The position numbers were made by a program, and so were the translations under genes. From Nocardiopsis coralli (GTDB lineage Bacteria; Actinomycetota; Actinomycetes; Streptosporangiales; Streptosporangiaceae), in the NCBI RefSeq assembly GCF_014892575.1, contig NZ_JADBGI010000004.1:126282-190281 (forward strand): a stretch of DNA of 64,000 bases, given 5' to 3'. The notes beneath the pieces were generated by a model. That model was not told where the DNA came from and ran no database searches. It saw only the letters and a list, made by a program, of their open reading frames with translations. This document shows positions 8,671-16,925 of the stretch, piece by piece; within the stretch, counting starts at the first letter, position 1, and each line of letters begins with the position of its first letter.

Positions 8671-10731
8671 ATGAGCGCAGGCGAACACGGGACACACCAG
8701 CCCCACGACCACGGAGAACACGACCACGCCGGTCACTCGGGGCACGAGGGGCACGGACACGGAGGGCACGGGGACCACGCCGCGATGTTCCGCGTGCGGT
8801 TCTGGTGGAGCCTCGTGCTCGCCCTCCCCGTGGTCCTCACCAGCCACATGATCGCCGGGTGGGCCGGATACGAGGTCCCCGGATCCCTGGAGTGGGTGCC
8901 GCCGGTGCTCGGCACCGTCGTCTACCTCTACGGCGGATGGCCGTTCCTCTCCGGGGTGTGGCCCGAACTCAAGGACCGCCGGCCCGGGATGATGACCCTG
9001 GTCGCGATGGCCATCACCGTCGCGTTCGGCTCCAGCCTCCTCGCGAGCTTCGGCGTCGTCGGCATGCAGCTCGACTTCTGGTGGGAGCTCGTCCTGCTCG
9101 TGGTCGTCATGCTCCTCGGCCACTGGCTCGAGATGCGCGCCCTCGGGCAGGCCTCCGGCGCGCTGGAGGCGCTCGCCGCGCTCCTGCCCGACCGGGCCGA
9201 ACGCCTGGGCGACGACGGTGAGGTCACCGAGGTCGCCGTCGCCGACCTGCAGCTGGGCGACACCGTCCTGGTGCGCTCCGGCGGCCGGGTCCCCGCCGAC
9301 GGAACCGTCGTCAGCGGGCGCGCCGCCTTCGACGAGTCCATGATCACCGGCGAGTCCGCCACCGTCACCCGCACCGACGGCGACCGGGTCGTCGCCGGCA
9401 CCGTGGCCACCGACTCCGCCGTGCGTGTGCGCATCGACGCCGTCGGCGACGACACCACGCTCGCCGGGATCCAGCGCCTGGTGAGCGAGGCCCAGAGCTC
9501 GCGCTCCCGCTCCCAGGCCCTGGCCGACCGCGCCGCCGCGCTCCTTTTCTGGTTCGCGCTCGGCGCCGCCGTCGTCACCTCGGTGGTGTGGACCTCGCTC
9601 GGGGAGGTCGGATCGGCCGTCGAACGCACCGTCACCGTGCTCGTCATCGCCTGCCCCCACGCCCTCGGGCTGGCGATCCCGCTGGTGATCGCGATCTCCA
9701 CGACGATGTCCGCGCGCAACGGGATCCTGGTCAAGGACCGTCTGGCGCTCGAACGCACCCGCCTCGTCGACACCGTGCTCTTCGACAAGACCGGCACGCT
9801 CACCAAGGGCACCCCGGCGGTCAACGGCACCGCCGCCGTCGCCGGACACACCGAAGAAGCCGTGCTGGCCCTGGCCGGTGCGGTCGAGTCCGACTCCGAG
9901 CACCCGCTCGCCCGGGCCGTGGTCCGCGCCGCGGGTGAGGCGGGCGGCGTTCCGCGTGCGAGCGGGTTCGAGTCCCTGACCGGACGCGGCGTACGCGCCA
10001 CCGTCGACGGGCGCACCGTGCACGTGGGCGGCCCGTCCCTGCTGGCGTCGATGGACCTGAACGAACCCGCCGACCTCGTCGAACGCACCGACACCTGGCG
10101 CTCGCAGGGCTCCACGGTGCTGCACGTGGTCGACGACGGCGCCGTCGTGGGCGCCCTGGCCCTGGCCGACGAGGTGCGCCCCGAGTCGGCCTCCGCCGTC
10201 CGGCAACTCCAGGAACAGGGCGTGCGCGTGGCCATGGTCACCGGCGACGCCCGCAACGTCGCCGACGCCGTCGCTGCCCGCCTGGGCCTGGACGAGGTCT
10301 TCGCGCAGGTCCTGCCCGACCAGAAGGACGCCGTCGTGCGCGACCTGCAGGACCGCGGGAACCGGGTCGCCATGGTCGGGGACGGGGTCAACGACGCGCC
10401 CGCCCTGGCCCGTGCCGACGTCGGTATCGCCATCGGTGCCGGCACTGACGTGGCGATCGAGTCCGCCGGGGTGGTGCTCGCCTCCGACGACCCGCGCGGG
10501 GTCGTGTCGGTGCGCACCCTGTCCCGGGCCGGTTACCGGAAGATGCTGCAGAACCTCGTCTGGGCCGCCGGGTACAACCTCGCGGCGGTGCCGTTGGCCG
10601 CCGGTGTGCTCGCCCCGATCGGCTTCGTGCTCGCGCCGGCCGTCGGTGCGGTGCTCATGAGCCTGTCCACGATCATCGTGGCGCTCAACGCCCAGCTGCT
10701 GCGCCGAGTGGACCTGCGTCCGGCCGACTGA
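8671..10731 (+). CDS. copB: copper-translocating P-type ATPase, CPH (CopB) type
   Basis: 686 residues. The N-terminus (residues 1-38) is a histidine-rich tail rather than a CxxC domain. Eight membrane segments follow the P1B plan. The ion-binding motif in the sixth helix is CPH (Cys328), the P1B-3 signature associated with Cu2+/Ag+ export, instead of CPC. TGES (about residue 226), DKTGTLTKG with phosphorylated Asp372, and GDGVNDAPAL complete the P-type core. The enzyme exports copper at the cost of ATP. The two CsoR-like palindromes upstream support copper control. Confidence 0.93.
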   Translation: MSAGEHGTHQPHDHGEHDHAGHSGHEGHGHGGHGDHAAMFRVRFWWSLVLALPVVLTSHMIAGWAGYEVPGSLEWVPPVLGTVVYLYGGWPFLSGVWPELKDRRPGMMTLVAMAITVAFGSSLLASFGVVGMQLDFWWELVLLVVVMLLGHWLEMRALGQASGALEALAALLPDRAERLGDDGEVTEVAVADLQLGDTVLVRSGGRVPADGTVVSGRAAFDESMITGESATVTRTDGDRVVAGTVATDSAVRVRIDAVGDDTTLAGIQRLVSEAQSSRSRSQALADRAAALLFWFALGAAVVTSVVWTSLGEVGSAVERTVTVLVIACPHALGLAIPLVIAISTTMSARNGILVKDRLALERTRLVDTVLFDKTGTLTKGTPAVNGTAAVAGHTEEAVLALAGAVESDSEHPLARAVVRAAGEAGGVPRASGFESLTGRGVRATVDGRTVHVGGPSLLASMDLNEPADLVERTDTWRSQGSTVLHVVDDGAVVGALALADEVRPESASAVRQLQEQGVRVAMVTGDARNVADAVAARLGLDEVFAQVLPDQKDAVVRDLQDRGNRVAMVGDGVNDAPALARADVGIAIGAGTDVAIESAGVVLASDDPRGVVSVRTLSRAGYRKMLQNLVWAAGYNLAAVPLAAGVLAPIGFVLAPAVGAVLMSLSTIIVALNAQLLRRVDLRPAD

Positions 10732-10824
10732 TCCGGGCCGCCCGCGCGTGATCGTCCGCACAGCGGGAAGACCGTTGCCGTCGCGGGGCGCCCTTCGTGG
10801 CGGGAGGCGTTCCCCGCGGCCGGG

Positions 10825-10854
10825 CCACCGTCCCGATCGGATACGGGACGGTGG
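10825..10854. terminator. hairpin between convergent copB and VTC genes
   Basis: Perfect 11-bp stem (arm CCACCGTCCCG at 10825-10835 with 10844-10854), 8-nt loop, about 95 bp after copB and just past the end of the convergent VTC-domain gene. Likely serves both transcripts. Confidence 0.6.
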
Positions 10855-10888
10855 TCCCCATGTGCGCCGGACCTGCGGCGTGAACCGG

Positions 10889-10902
10889 GTTTCACGTGAA
10901 AC
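10889..10902. other. parS: parS centromere-like site
   Basis: GTTTCACGTGAAAC is a perfect 14-bp palindrome identical to the Streptomyces parS consensus bound by ParB. It straddles the stop codon of the VTC-domain gene, so the last codons and the TGA of that gene are part of the site. parS sites cluster around oriC in actinomycetes, which would place this window in the origin-proximal core. Confidence 0.8.
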
Positions 10903-11686
10903 ACGCGGAGGGCGTGCGTTCGATCGGGCCGGCCGGCTCCAGGCAGGAGGCCGCGGCCCGGCCCCAGCGGTTCCCGCGCATCCGGGGTTCGAGCGCGGCC
11001 ACGGTCGCCGCGTACTTGCTGAAGGAGACCTCCCGGAACCCGTGTGCGTGCAGACGCCGTTCGGTCGAGGTGAGCCCGCCGCGCGTCTTGACCTCCAGCA
11101 GCACCACCCCGGGGCGCATCCGCACCTCGCGGCCGCCCCGGCGCCCCACGAGCTCGGTGTCCAGGGTCAACCGTTCCGTGCCGGAGAGCGTGACCAGGGT
11201 CGTGCGCCGGTAGTCGGTGACCGCGGTCGGCGCCACGGTCTCCGGTACCCCCAGCCCGTACCCGCCCAGCGTCGTGTCGAGGAAGGCCCTGGAGGCACGG
11301 GGCAGCACGTGGGTCGGCCCGTCGTGGTCGACCCGCACCTTGTCGGTGAGGCCCCGCACGCCCTTGAGCTTGACCTCGAACAACCGGGTGTCGGTGTCGA
11401 CGTAGGAGCGCACGCGTGCCTTGTAGCGGCGGCGCCGTCCCTGCCGGTGGTCGCGGAAACTGCGCAGGTCGGGGGTGTCGAAGTAGGTGGAGGAGTAACG
11501 GAAGGAGTCAGCGCCGCCGATGGTCAGGACGCCGATCTCCTCACCGTTCTCGGCCAGGACCGCGGGCAGTGCGTCGGCCGGGACCAGGTACTTGCGGCAG
11601 ACCCGGGTGACCAGGGAGGCGTGGGTGTTGATCTCGTCGAGGGAGAGCGGGGTGGGGGAGAGGTCCCCGAGCAGTCCGGTGTTCAT
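10892..11686 (-). CDS. VTC-domain polyphosphate polymerase-like protein
   Basis: 264 residues from the ATG at 11686, which overlaps the upstream DUF4956 stop (ATGA). The protein matches the VTC tunnel domain: basic strands such as GRRRRYKARVRSY (about residues 85-97), FEVKLKG, the VTDYRRTTL strand near 185 and the metal-binding Glu in VLLEVKTRG near 222. In yeast VTC4 this domain makes polyphosphate from ATP; bacterial stand-alone forms are usually beside DUF4956 genes, as here, and their role is not settled. Cytoplasmic, no membrane segment. Its last codons lie inside the parS palindrome. Confidence 0.85.
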   Translation of the reverse strand: MNTGLLGDLSPTPLSLDEINTHASLVTRVCRKYLVPADALPAVLAENGEEIGVLTIGGADSFRYSSTYFDTPDLRSFRDHRQGRRRRYKARVRSYVDTDTRLFEVKLKGVRGLTDKVRVDHDGPTHVLPRASRAFLDTTLGGYGLGVPETVAPTAVTDYRRTTLVTLSGTERLTLDTELVGRRGGREVRMRPGVVLLEVKTRGGLTSTERRLHAHGFREVSFSKYAATVAALEPRMRGNRWGRAAASCLEPAGPIERTPSACFT

Positions 11687-12336
11687 CGACCGCCCATCCA
11701 GGCCGGGAGCGACAGGGTCAGGGTGGAGCCGGTCGAGGGCACCGGCGCGGAGCGGGGTTCCTGGTAACGCGCGTCCACGACCATCAGGTCGCGCACGTAG
11801 TCGACCTCCGTGACGAGCACGTGCTGGACCTTGCCGCGCAGCCGCCGTTCCAGCTCCTGGCGCAGCGCGGTCTCGTCCTCGATCACCACGTCGAGGGTGA
11901 CGACCCGGCGCCGCGACCGTGCGATCAGGCCCGGGTGGTCGGCGACGTACATGACGCCGAGCATGAGCGCGTTCAGGCCCAGCATCGTCCAGGGCGCGGG
12001 CGCGGCCACCGCGTTGATGAGGCCGAGGGCGATCGCGGTGAAGTAGTAGCCGATCTCGCCCTGGCTGATCGTGTCCGAGCGCAGCCGCAGGATCGACAGG
12101 ACACCGAACAGGCCGAACCCGACGGCGAGGCCGACCTCCTTCATGGTCAGCATCGCCACGACGGAGAAGATGCCCACGTTCAGGGCGACGTAGGCGAGCA
12201 CGAGGTCCCGCCGGCCGTGGCGCCGGAAGTACAGGACGTAGGACAGGACGAAGATCGCGGTCAGGTCGACCGCCAGAGCGAACCAGATCATGGCCACCAT
12301 CATGCGAACGCCCGGTGAGCGGTCCATGAGCCCCAC
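11683..12336 (-). CDS. DUF4956 membrane protein, partner of the VTC-domain protein
   Basis: 217 residues. Four or five membrane helices in the first 130 residues are followed by a soluble domain of about 85 residues with a ferredoxin-like pattern (VVTLDVVIEDETALRQELE). The motif LRLRSDTISQGEIGYYF near residue 82 is characteristic of DUF4956. I use the GTG at 12336 because GAAGG lies 9 nt upstream; ATGs at 12327 and 12303 are alternatives, and the operator at 12326-12356 overlapping the GTG makes 12303 worth testing. Translationally coupled to the VTC gene; probably forms a membrane complex with it. Confidence 0.82.
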   Translation of the reverse strand: MGLMDRSPGVRMMVAMIWFALAVDLTAIFVLSYVLYFRRHGRRDLVLAYVALNVGIFSVVAMLTMKEVGLAVGFGLFGVLSILRLRSDTISQGEIGYYFTAIALGLINAVAAPAPWTMLGLNALMLGVMYVADHPGLIARSRRRVVTLDVVIEDETALRQELERRLRGKVQHVLVTEVDYVRDLMVVDARYQEPRSAPVPSTGSTLTLSLPAWMGGR

Positions 12337-12356
12337 ATGAGGGGACCTTCATCTTC
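12326..12356. promoter_or_regulatory. composite repeat operator A (upstream of DUF4956-VTC)
   Basis: Two 11-bp direct repeats, ATGAGCCCCAC (12326-12336) and ATGAGGGGACC (12337-12347), followed by TTCATCTTC (12348-12356). The same architecture and nearly the same bases occur at 15077-15107 before the two-component operon. OmpR-family regulators bind 11-bp-spaced direct repeats, so the regulator at 12418 is the natural candidate. Confidence 0.6.
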
Positions 12357-12417
12357 TCCGGGCGGTCCTGTCACGCACGTCATCGCCCCGGGGCGGAGCG
12401 GGTCGCGGCCGTGCCCC

Positions 12418-13077
12418 TCACCCGGTGAGGCGGTATCCCATCCCTCGTACGGTGCTGATGCGCTCGGCCCCGACCTTGCGCCGCAGCGCGCGCACGAACA
12501 CGTCCACCACGTTCGAACCCGGGTCGTGGTCGTAACCCCACACGTGGGAGAGCATCTGCTGGCGCGAGAGCACCTGGCCCTCGTGCCGCATGAGCAGCTC
12601 CAACAGCGCGAACTCGCGTGCGGTCAGGTCCACCGTGCGCTCCTGCACCGAGACCCGGCGGGTGCGCAGGTCGAGCGAGAGTCCGCCCGCCTCGATCACG
12701 GTCAGGTCGGTGGTGCGTTCGGCACGCATGCGCAGGCGCACACGCGCGAGGAGCTCCTCGAACCGGAACGGCTTGGTGACGTAGTCGTCCGCGCCGATCT
12801 CCAGCCCCGTCACCGTGTCGTGCACCCCGTCGCGGGCGGTCAGGATCACCACGGGAACGTCCGTTCCCAGCGCCCGGATGCGCCGCAGCACGTCGAACCC
12901 GTCGGTGTCGGGCAGCCCGAGGTCGAGCAGCACCAGGTCGAAACCGCCGGTGACGGTGTAGTCGACCGCCGCCGCCCCGGTGCCCACCACGGTGGTGGTG
13001 AACCCGCTGGCGGTCAGGCCCTTGCGGACGAACGAGGCGATGCGCTCCTCGTCCTCCACGATGAGGATGCGGCTCAC
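12418..13077 (-). CDS. OmpR-family response regulator
   Basis: 219 residues. Receiver domain residues 1-115: acidic pocket EDEE at 8-11, phosphorylated Asp in LLDLGLPDTDG near 51, Thr in ILTARD, Lys in YVTKPF. Winged-helix domain residues about 125-218 with VRALRRKVGAERISTVRGMG, the recognition-helix region of OmpR/PhoB proteins. The GTG start overlaps the kinase stop (GTGA), so the two are co-translated. Likely binds operators A and B, giving autoregulation and control of DUF4956-VTC (inference). Confidence 0.93.
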   Translation of the reverse strand: MSRILIVEDEERIASFVRKGLTASGFTTTVVGTGAAAVDYTVTGGFDLVLLDLGLPDTDGFDVLRRIRALGTDVPVVILTARDGVHDTVTGLEIGADDYVTKPFRFEELLARVRLRMRAERTTDLTVIEAGGLSLDLRTRRVSVQERTVDLTAREFALLELLMRHEGQVLSRQQMLSHVWGYDHDPGSNVVDVFVRALRRKVGAERISTVRGMGYRLTG

Positions 13078-14684
13078 ACGTGCTCCCTTCGGGACTGGGT
13101 GGTGTCGGGCACGACCAGGGTGAACGTCGACCCGGACCCGGGCGCCGAGCGCAGGTCCACGCGCCCGTGGTGGGCCTCGGCGATGGCACGGACGATGGCG
13201 AGCCCCAGGCCCGCGCCGCGTTCCCCGCGGGGGGTACCGCCGCGTGAGAACCGCTGGAAGATGCGGCCGTGCTCGGCGTGCGGGATCCCGGGGCCGTCGT
13301 CGGTGATCCAGAACAGCGCGCTGCCTTGGTGCACGGTCGACCCGATGCTGATCGTGCCGCCAGGCTGCGTGTGGCGCACCGCGTTGGCGGCCAGCTGCAC
13401 CATCGCCTGGGTGATGCGCTGCGGGTCCAGGTGCCAGGTGGCGTCGCCGATCGCCTCCAGGCGCCAGTCGCGGTCGCCCAGACCGCGGATCTTGGCGTCG
13501 ATGTCGCTGGTCAGTTCGGCCAACGACACCGTGGCCGGGTGCAGGAAGTCGGGTTGCTGGGCCTTGGCGAGCAGCAGGAGGTCCTCGACGATCCGGCCCA
13601 TGCGGTCGAGCTCGTCGGTGACCAGCCGCACGACCTCGCGGCGTTCCTCGGGGTCGTCGCCCATGAGCTCGAGGTGCCCGCGCACGATCGTGATGGGTGT
13701 GCGCAGCTCGTGCCCCGCGTCGTCGACGAACCGGCGCTGCTCGGTGAAGGCGCCCTCCAACCGGTCGAGCATGCTGTTGAACTGCTCGGCGAGGGAGGCG
13801 ATGTCGTCGCGTCCGCCGGTCACGTCGATGCGCCGGGTGAGGTCCTCCTCGGTGATCTGCGCCGCCGCCTGCCGTACCTGCTGGGCCGGCTGCAGGATGC
13901 GTCCGGCCACCCACCAGGCGGCGGTGGCCGCGAACACCAGGCCGAACAGGCTGACCAGCGTGACCGTGGCCATGGTCGAGGCGACGGTCTCGCGGTCCTC
14001 TGCGGTGAAGTAACCGATGACGAACCAGCCCGCGGAGCCGTCCTGGCCGTCCGGGGGATGCACGCGGATCTTCTCCCACTCGACCGGGCCCTCCTCGGTG
14101 TCGAGGGTGCCGCGGGCGTCGGGTGAGTTCAGGATCTGCGCGGCCGCCTCCGGGTCGGCCGACAGGTCCAGCGGCGGTTCCGAACCCTGGCGGAACCGCC
14201 CCGAGTCGGTCTCCGTGCCCGGTGCGCTGCCGCCGCCCGGGACCGCGGAGGGTTCGTCGACCCAGCCGAACAGGATCTCCTGGTCGTCGGGGTACTGGCG
14301 TTCCAGGTGCACTCGCATGAGCTCGCCGACGTCGGTGAAGTCGTTGCCGGTCTCGGGGTCGGTGCCGACCGCCGCGAACTCCTCGAACTCGCCGATCTCC
14401 TGCGACAGCGCCTGGTCGACCCGTTCGTCGGTGCGCGAGGTCAGGGCGCTCCAGGTGACGAGGTTGACCAGCACCAGGACGAGCCCCATGAGGGAGGCCA
14501 CCCACACGGTGATGACCAGGCGCGCCGACACCCGGCGGCGCTGGGGCGGCTCGGGCATGGGCTCGCGCATGACGACGGTCGGGTACAGGAGCGTGTGCCC
14601 CGAACCCCGTCCGGCCGCGGCGGCCCGGTGCGAGCCGAGGTCCTCGGTGGTGGCCTCGCTGCCGCGCGGTCCGTCAGTCGTCAT
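13074..14684 (-). CDS. sensor histidine kinase with HAMP domain
   Basis: 536 residues from the ATG at 14684 (GAGGA 5 nt upstream), nested in the end of the preceding gene; an ATG at 14570 is an alternative. A cytoplasmic tail of about 50 residues is followed by one membrane helix (about 52-75), an extracytoplasmic sensor domain rich in Asp/Glu to about residue 235, a second helix, HAMP, the phospho-acceptor motif DDAGHELRTP (His325), the N box (QLAANAVRHT), the G1 box DDGPGIP and G2 GAGLGLAIV. It phosphorylates the co-transcribed OmpR-type regulator. The signal is unknown. Confidence 0.92.
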   Translation of the reverse strand: MTTDGPRGSEATTEDLGSHRAAAAGRGSGHTLLYPTVVMREPMPEPPQRRRVSARLVITVWVASLMGLVLVLVNLVTWSALTSRTDERVDQALSQEIGEFEEFAAVGTDPETGNDFTDVGELMRVHLERQYPDDQEILFGWVDEPSAVPGGGSAPGTETDSGRFRQGSEPPLDLSADPEAAAQILNSPDARGTLDTEEGPVEWEKIRVHPPDGQDGSAGWFVIGYFTAEDRETVASTMATVTLVSLFGLVFAATAAWWVAGRILQPAQQVRQAAAQITEEDLTRRIDVTGGRDDIASLAEQFNSMLDRLEGAFTEQRRFVDDAGHELRTPITIVRGHLELMGDDPEERREVVRLVTDELDRMGRIVEDLLLLAKAQQPDFLHPATVSLAELTSDIDAKIRGLGDRDWRLEAIGDATWHLDPQRITQAMVQLAANAVRHTQPGGTISIGSTVHQGSALFWITDDGPGIPHAEHGRIFQRFSRGGTPRGERGAGLGLAIVRAIAEAHHGRVDLRSAPGSGSTFTLVVPDTTQSRREHV

Positions 14685-15042
14685 CGTCGTCCTCGTCGCA
14701 GTCGTCGTCCCCGTCGTCGTCATCATCATCGGCGCAGTCGCCGCCGGTGCCGGGAGGGGGCGCTTGAGGGGTCGTGCTCGGGGACGGCGTCGGGCTCGGC
14801 TCGGCCGCGGGGGCCTCCTCGTCGTCGTGCACTCCGTCGCCGTCGCGGTCCACGACCGGGGGAGGCGGCGCCACGGAGTCCTCCTCCGACGGCGGGGCCG
14901 GCGCGGTCTCGGGCGACTCGCCGACCACGACCTCCACCGGTGGCGAGACCCGGGCCTCACCGCTCCACAGGAACCACACCAGGGCCCCGGCGGCCAGTAC
15001 GGCCAGGGCCCCGGCGACGACGAGGACGACGCGTGATCTCAT
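14674..15042 (-). CDS. single-pass membrane protein with Asp-rich tail, first gene of the two-component operon
   Basis: 122 residues, not a family I recognise. One helix at about residues 4-26 (signal anchor), a Pro/Glu/Ser-rich stretch, a DRDGDGVHDDEE segment that looks like a thrombospondin-type-3/EF-like calcium loop (about residues 65-76), then a Pro/Ser linker and an extreme Asp-rich C-terminus (GGDCADDDDDDGDDDCDEDD) with two Cys. ATG at 15042 with GGAAGG 9 nt upstream. The poly-Asp codons contain the start codon of the kinase gene (11-bp overlap). Position suggests a metal or cation-binding partner of the kinase sensor; this is inference. Confidence 0.75.
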   Translation of the reverse strand: MRSRVVLVVAGALAVLAAGALVWFLWSGEARVSPPVEVVVGESPETAPAPPSEEDSVAPPPPVVDRDGDGVHDDEEAPAAEPSPTPSPSTTPQAPPPGTGGDCADDDDDDGDDDCDEDDDDD

Positions 15043-15076
15043 GACAGGAATCCTTCCCGACCGAGACGCACACAGG

Positions 15077-15107
15077 ATGAAGTGCACATGAGGAACACTT
15101 CATCTTC
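15077..15107. promoter_or_regulatory. composite repeat operator B (upstream of the two-component operon)
   Basis: ATGAAGTGCAC (15077-15087) and ATGAGGAACAC (15088-15098) form 11-bp direct repeats, followed by TTCATCTTC (15099-15107). GATGAAGTG and CACTTCATC also form an inverted repeat. Sits 35 bp before the Asp-rich protein gene and just past the end of the neighbouring transporter gene. Near copy of the site at 12326-12356. Confidence 0.62.
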
Positions 15108-15116
15108 GCTGGTCCG

Positions 15117-16013
15117 TCAAGGGGCGGGCGCCGTCTCCGGCTCGCTGTCGCGCTCCGGGCGGCGGGGTTCCGGGGTGTCGCCGACCGTGAGGAGGCGGAT
15201 CCCGTACGCGGCCCCGAGCCCGCACACCACGGCGACCGCGATGCCGATCCACCCGCCCGCGTAGGCCTCGCCCATGAAGGCGACGCCCACCACGGACGCC
15301 GCGACCGGGTTGACCAGGGTGGTGATGCCGAGCGGGGCGCCCAGGTCCATGCCCTGGTAGGCGCCCTGGGCCAGGAACAGGCCGGAGACCGCGATGACGG
15401 CGGTGGCCGGGAGCGACGGGTCCAGGAGCCCGGACATGCCTGTCTCCGGGATCACCAGGACCGCGGTCTTGGCGGTCGCGGCCGAGACCCCGAACGCCAC
15501 CCCCGCCGCGGCCGACAGCAGGTAACAGCGCCAGGCGGCGGAGTTGAAGCGGTGCGCGATCCACGCGGTGGCCGACAGCAGTGCCACGGTGCCCACGGAC
15601 AGCACCACGGTGTCGGCAGGGTCGAGCACGCCGCCCTCACCCGAGGTGACCGTCACCGCGAGCAGCAGCCCGAGTGCGATCACGGTCAGCCCAGCCCCGC
15701 GCCACTCGCGGCGGGTGACCCCGCGTCCGCCCAGCCGCGCCGACCAGGGGACCCCGATGACCAGGGTCAGCACGCCCAGCGGCTGCACCACCGTCAGCGG
15801 GGCGAACGCCACCGACGCGACCTGGAAGACCGCACGTCCCGCGTTGAAGACGATGGAGATCCACCACAGCGGGTGCCGCAACAGCGCGGCCAACCGTCCC
15901 TCGCCCAGTCCGGTCAGCCGGACGGCGAGCCTGCGCTGCGCCACGGCCGCCGCCGCGTAGGAGACACAGGACAGGACACCGAAGAAGACACCGATCCACA
16001 TCGCCCAAGCCAT
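15117..16013 (-). CDS. DMT/EamA-like transporter
   Basis: 298 residues with nine or ten predicted membrane helices and two-fold internal similarity, as in drug/metabolite transporters. GEAYAGGWIGIAVAV near the end resembles the last EamA helices. Start ATG 16013 (another ATG at 16001); no clear ribosome site. It ends only 10 bp before operator B, so its transcript may run into the two-component operon. Substrate unknown. Confidence 0.75.
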   Translation of the reverse strand: MAWAMWIGVFFGVLSCVSYAAAAVAQRRLAVRLTGLGEGRLAALLRHPLWWISIVFNAGRAVFQVASVAFAPLTVVQPLGVLTLVIGVPWSARLGGRGVTRREWRGAGLTVIALGLLLAVTVTSGEGGVLDPADTVVLSVGTVALLSATAWIAHRFNSAAWRCYLLSAAAGVAFGVSAATAKTAVLVIPETGMSGLLDPSLPATAVIAVSGLFLAQGAYQGMDLGAPLGITTLVNPVAASVVGVAFMGEAYAGGWIGIAVAVVCGLGAAYGIRLLTVGDTPEPRRPERDSEPETAPAP

Positions 16014-16119
16014 ATCCGGTGGGAGGGACCGGCCGAACCGTCCGGTTCGTCCCGAGCACGTCTCGTCACCGGATCGGTATCAACCGGGCATGGGTGCGGC
16101 GGTCACGGGCGTACCGCGG

Positions 16120-16923
16120 TCACGGGCGTGCGGCGCCGTCGCGGTACAGGCCCGCCACCACCGTCTCGATGTCCGAGCCCGGGTCGCGTGCCCTCAACCC
16201 GTCGAGGCCGCCGTCGAAGGCCACGGACCCGCGGTCGATGACCACGACCCGCTCGCACAGGCGTTCCACGTCGCCGAGGTCGTGTGTGGTCAGCAGGATC
16301 GTCGTGCCCTCCTCCCGGTTGAGGCGGGCGAGGAACGACCGGATCGTGGCCTTGCTGACCACGTCGAGCCCGATGGTGGGCTCGTCCAGCACCAGCAGGC
16401 GCGGGTTGTGCAGCAGCGCCGCGGTGAGGTCGCCGCGCATGCGCTGTCCCAGGCTGAGCTGGCGCACCGGGGTGGACAGGAACGGGCCGAGTTCCAACAG
16501 TTCGGTGAGTTCGGCGTACCGGTGGGCGTGCTCGGCGGCCGGGACCCGGTACAGGTGGCGGGTGAGCTCCAGGCTGTCGCGCAGGGGCAGGTCCCACCAC
16601 AGGCCGGTGCGCTGTCCGAAGACCACACCGATGCGGCGGGCCAGGGTCGTGCGGCGGCGCGACGGTTCCAGACCCGCCACACGCAGGCTTCCGCGCGTGG
16701 GGGAGAGGATCCCGGTGAGCATCTTCATCGTGCTGCTCTTGCCCGCGCCGTTGGGGCCCAGGCAGGCGACGATCTCCCCCGGCCGCACCGTCAGGTCGAT
16801 GCTGCGCACGGCGGGCACCACACGCTTGACGCGGCGGGGGAACCGTCCCTCGGCCACGGTGAAGTCGCGGCCGATCCCGACCGCCTCGACCATCGCTCGG
16901 GCGGTGTGTTCTTCGGTCGTCAT
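16120..16923 (-). CDS. ABC transporter ATP-binding protein (ABC-2 type exporter)
   Basis: 267 residues. Walker A GPNGAGKSS (about 53-61), the Q-loop in VVFGQRTGLWWDLP, signature LSLGQRMRGDL and Walker B LLVLDEPTIGLD followed by the H-loop THD. The QRTGLWWDLP segment is typical of the NatA-like subgroup that pairs with two ABC-2 permeases of the DUF990 type, exactly the arrangement here. Start ATG 16923 lies 2 bp from the stop of the upstream permease. Export of an unknown small molecule or lipid is inferred. Confidence 0.92.
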   Translation of the reverse strand: MTTEEHTARAMVEAVGIGRDFTVAEGRFPRRVKRVVPAVRSIDLTVRPGEIVACLGPNGAGKSSTMKMLTGILSPTRGSLRVAGLEPSRRRTTLARRIGVVFGQRTGLWWDLPLRDSLELTRHLYRVPAAEHAHRYAELTELLELGPFLSTPVRQLSLGQRMRGDLTAALLHNPRLLVLDEPTIGLDVVSKATIRSFLARLNREEGTTILLTTHDLGDVERLCERVVVIDRGSVAFDGGLDGLRARDPGSDIETVVAGLYRDGAARP

Positions 16924-16925
16924 GG

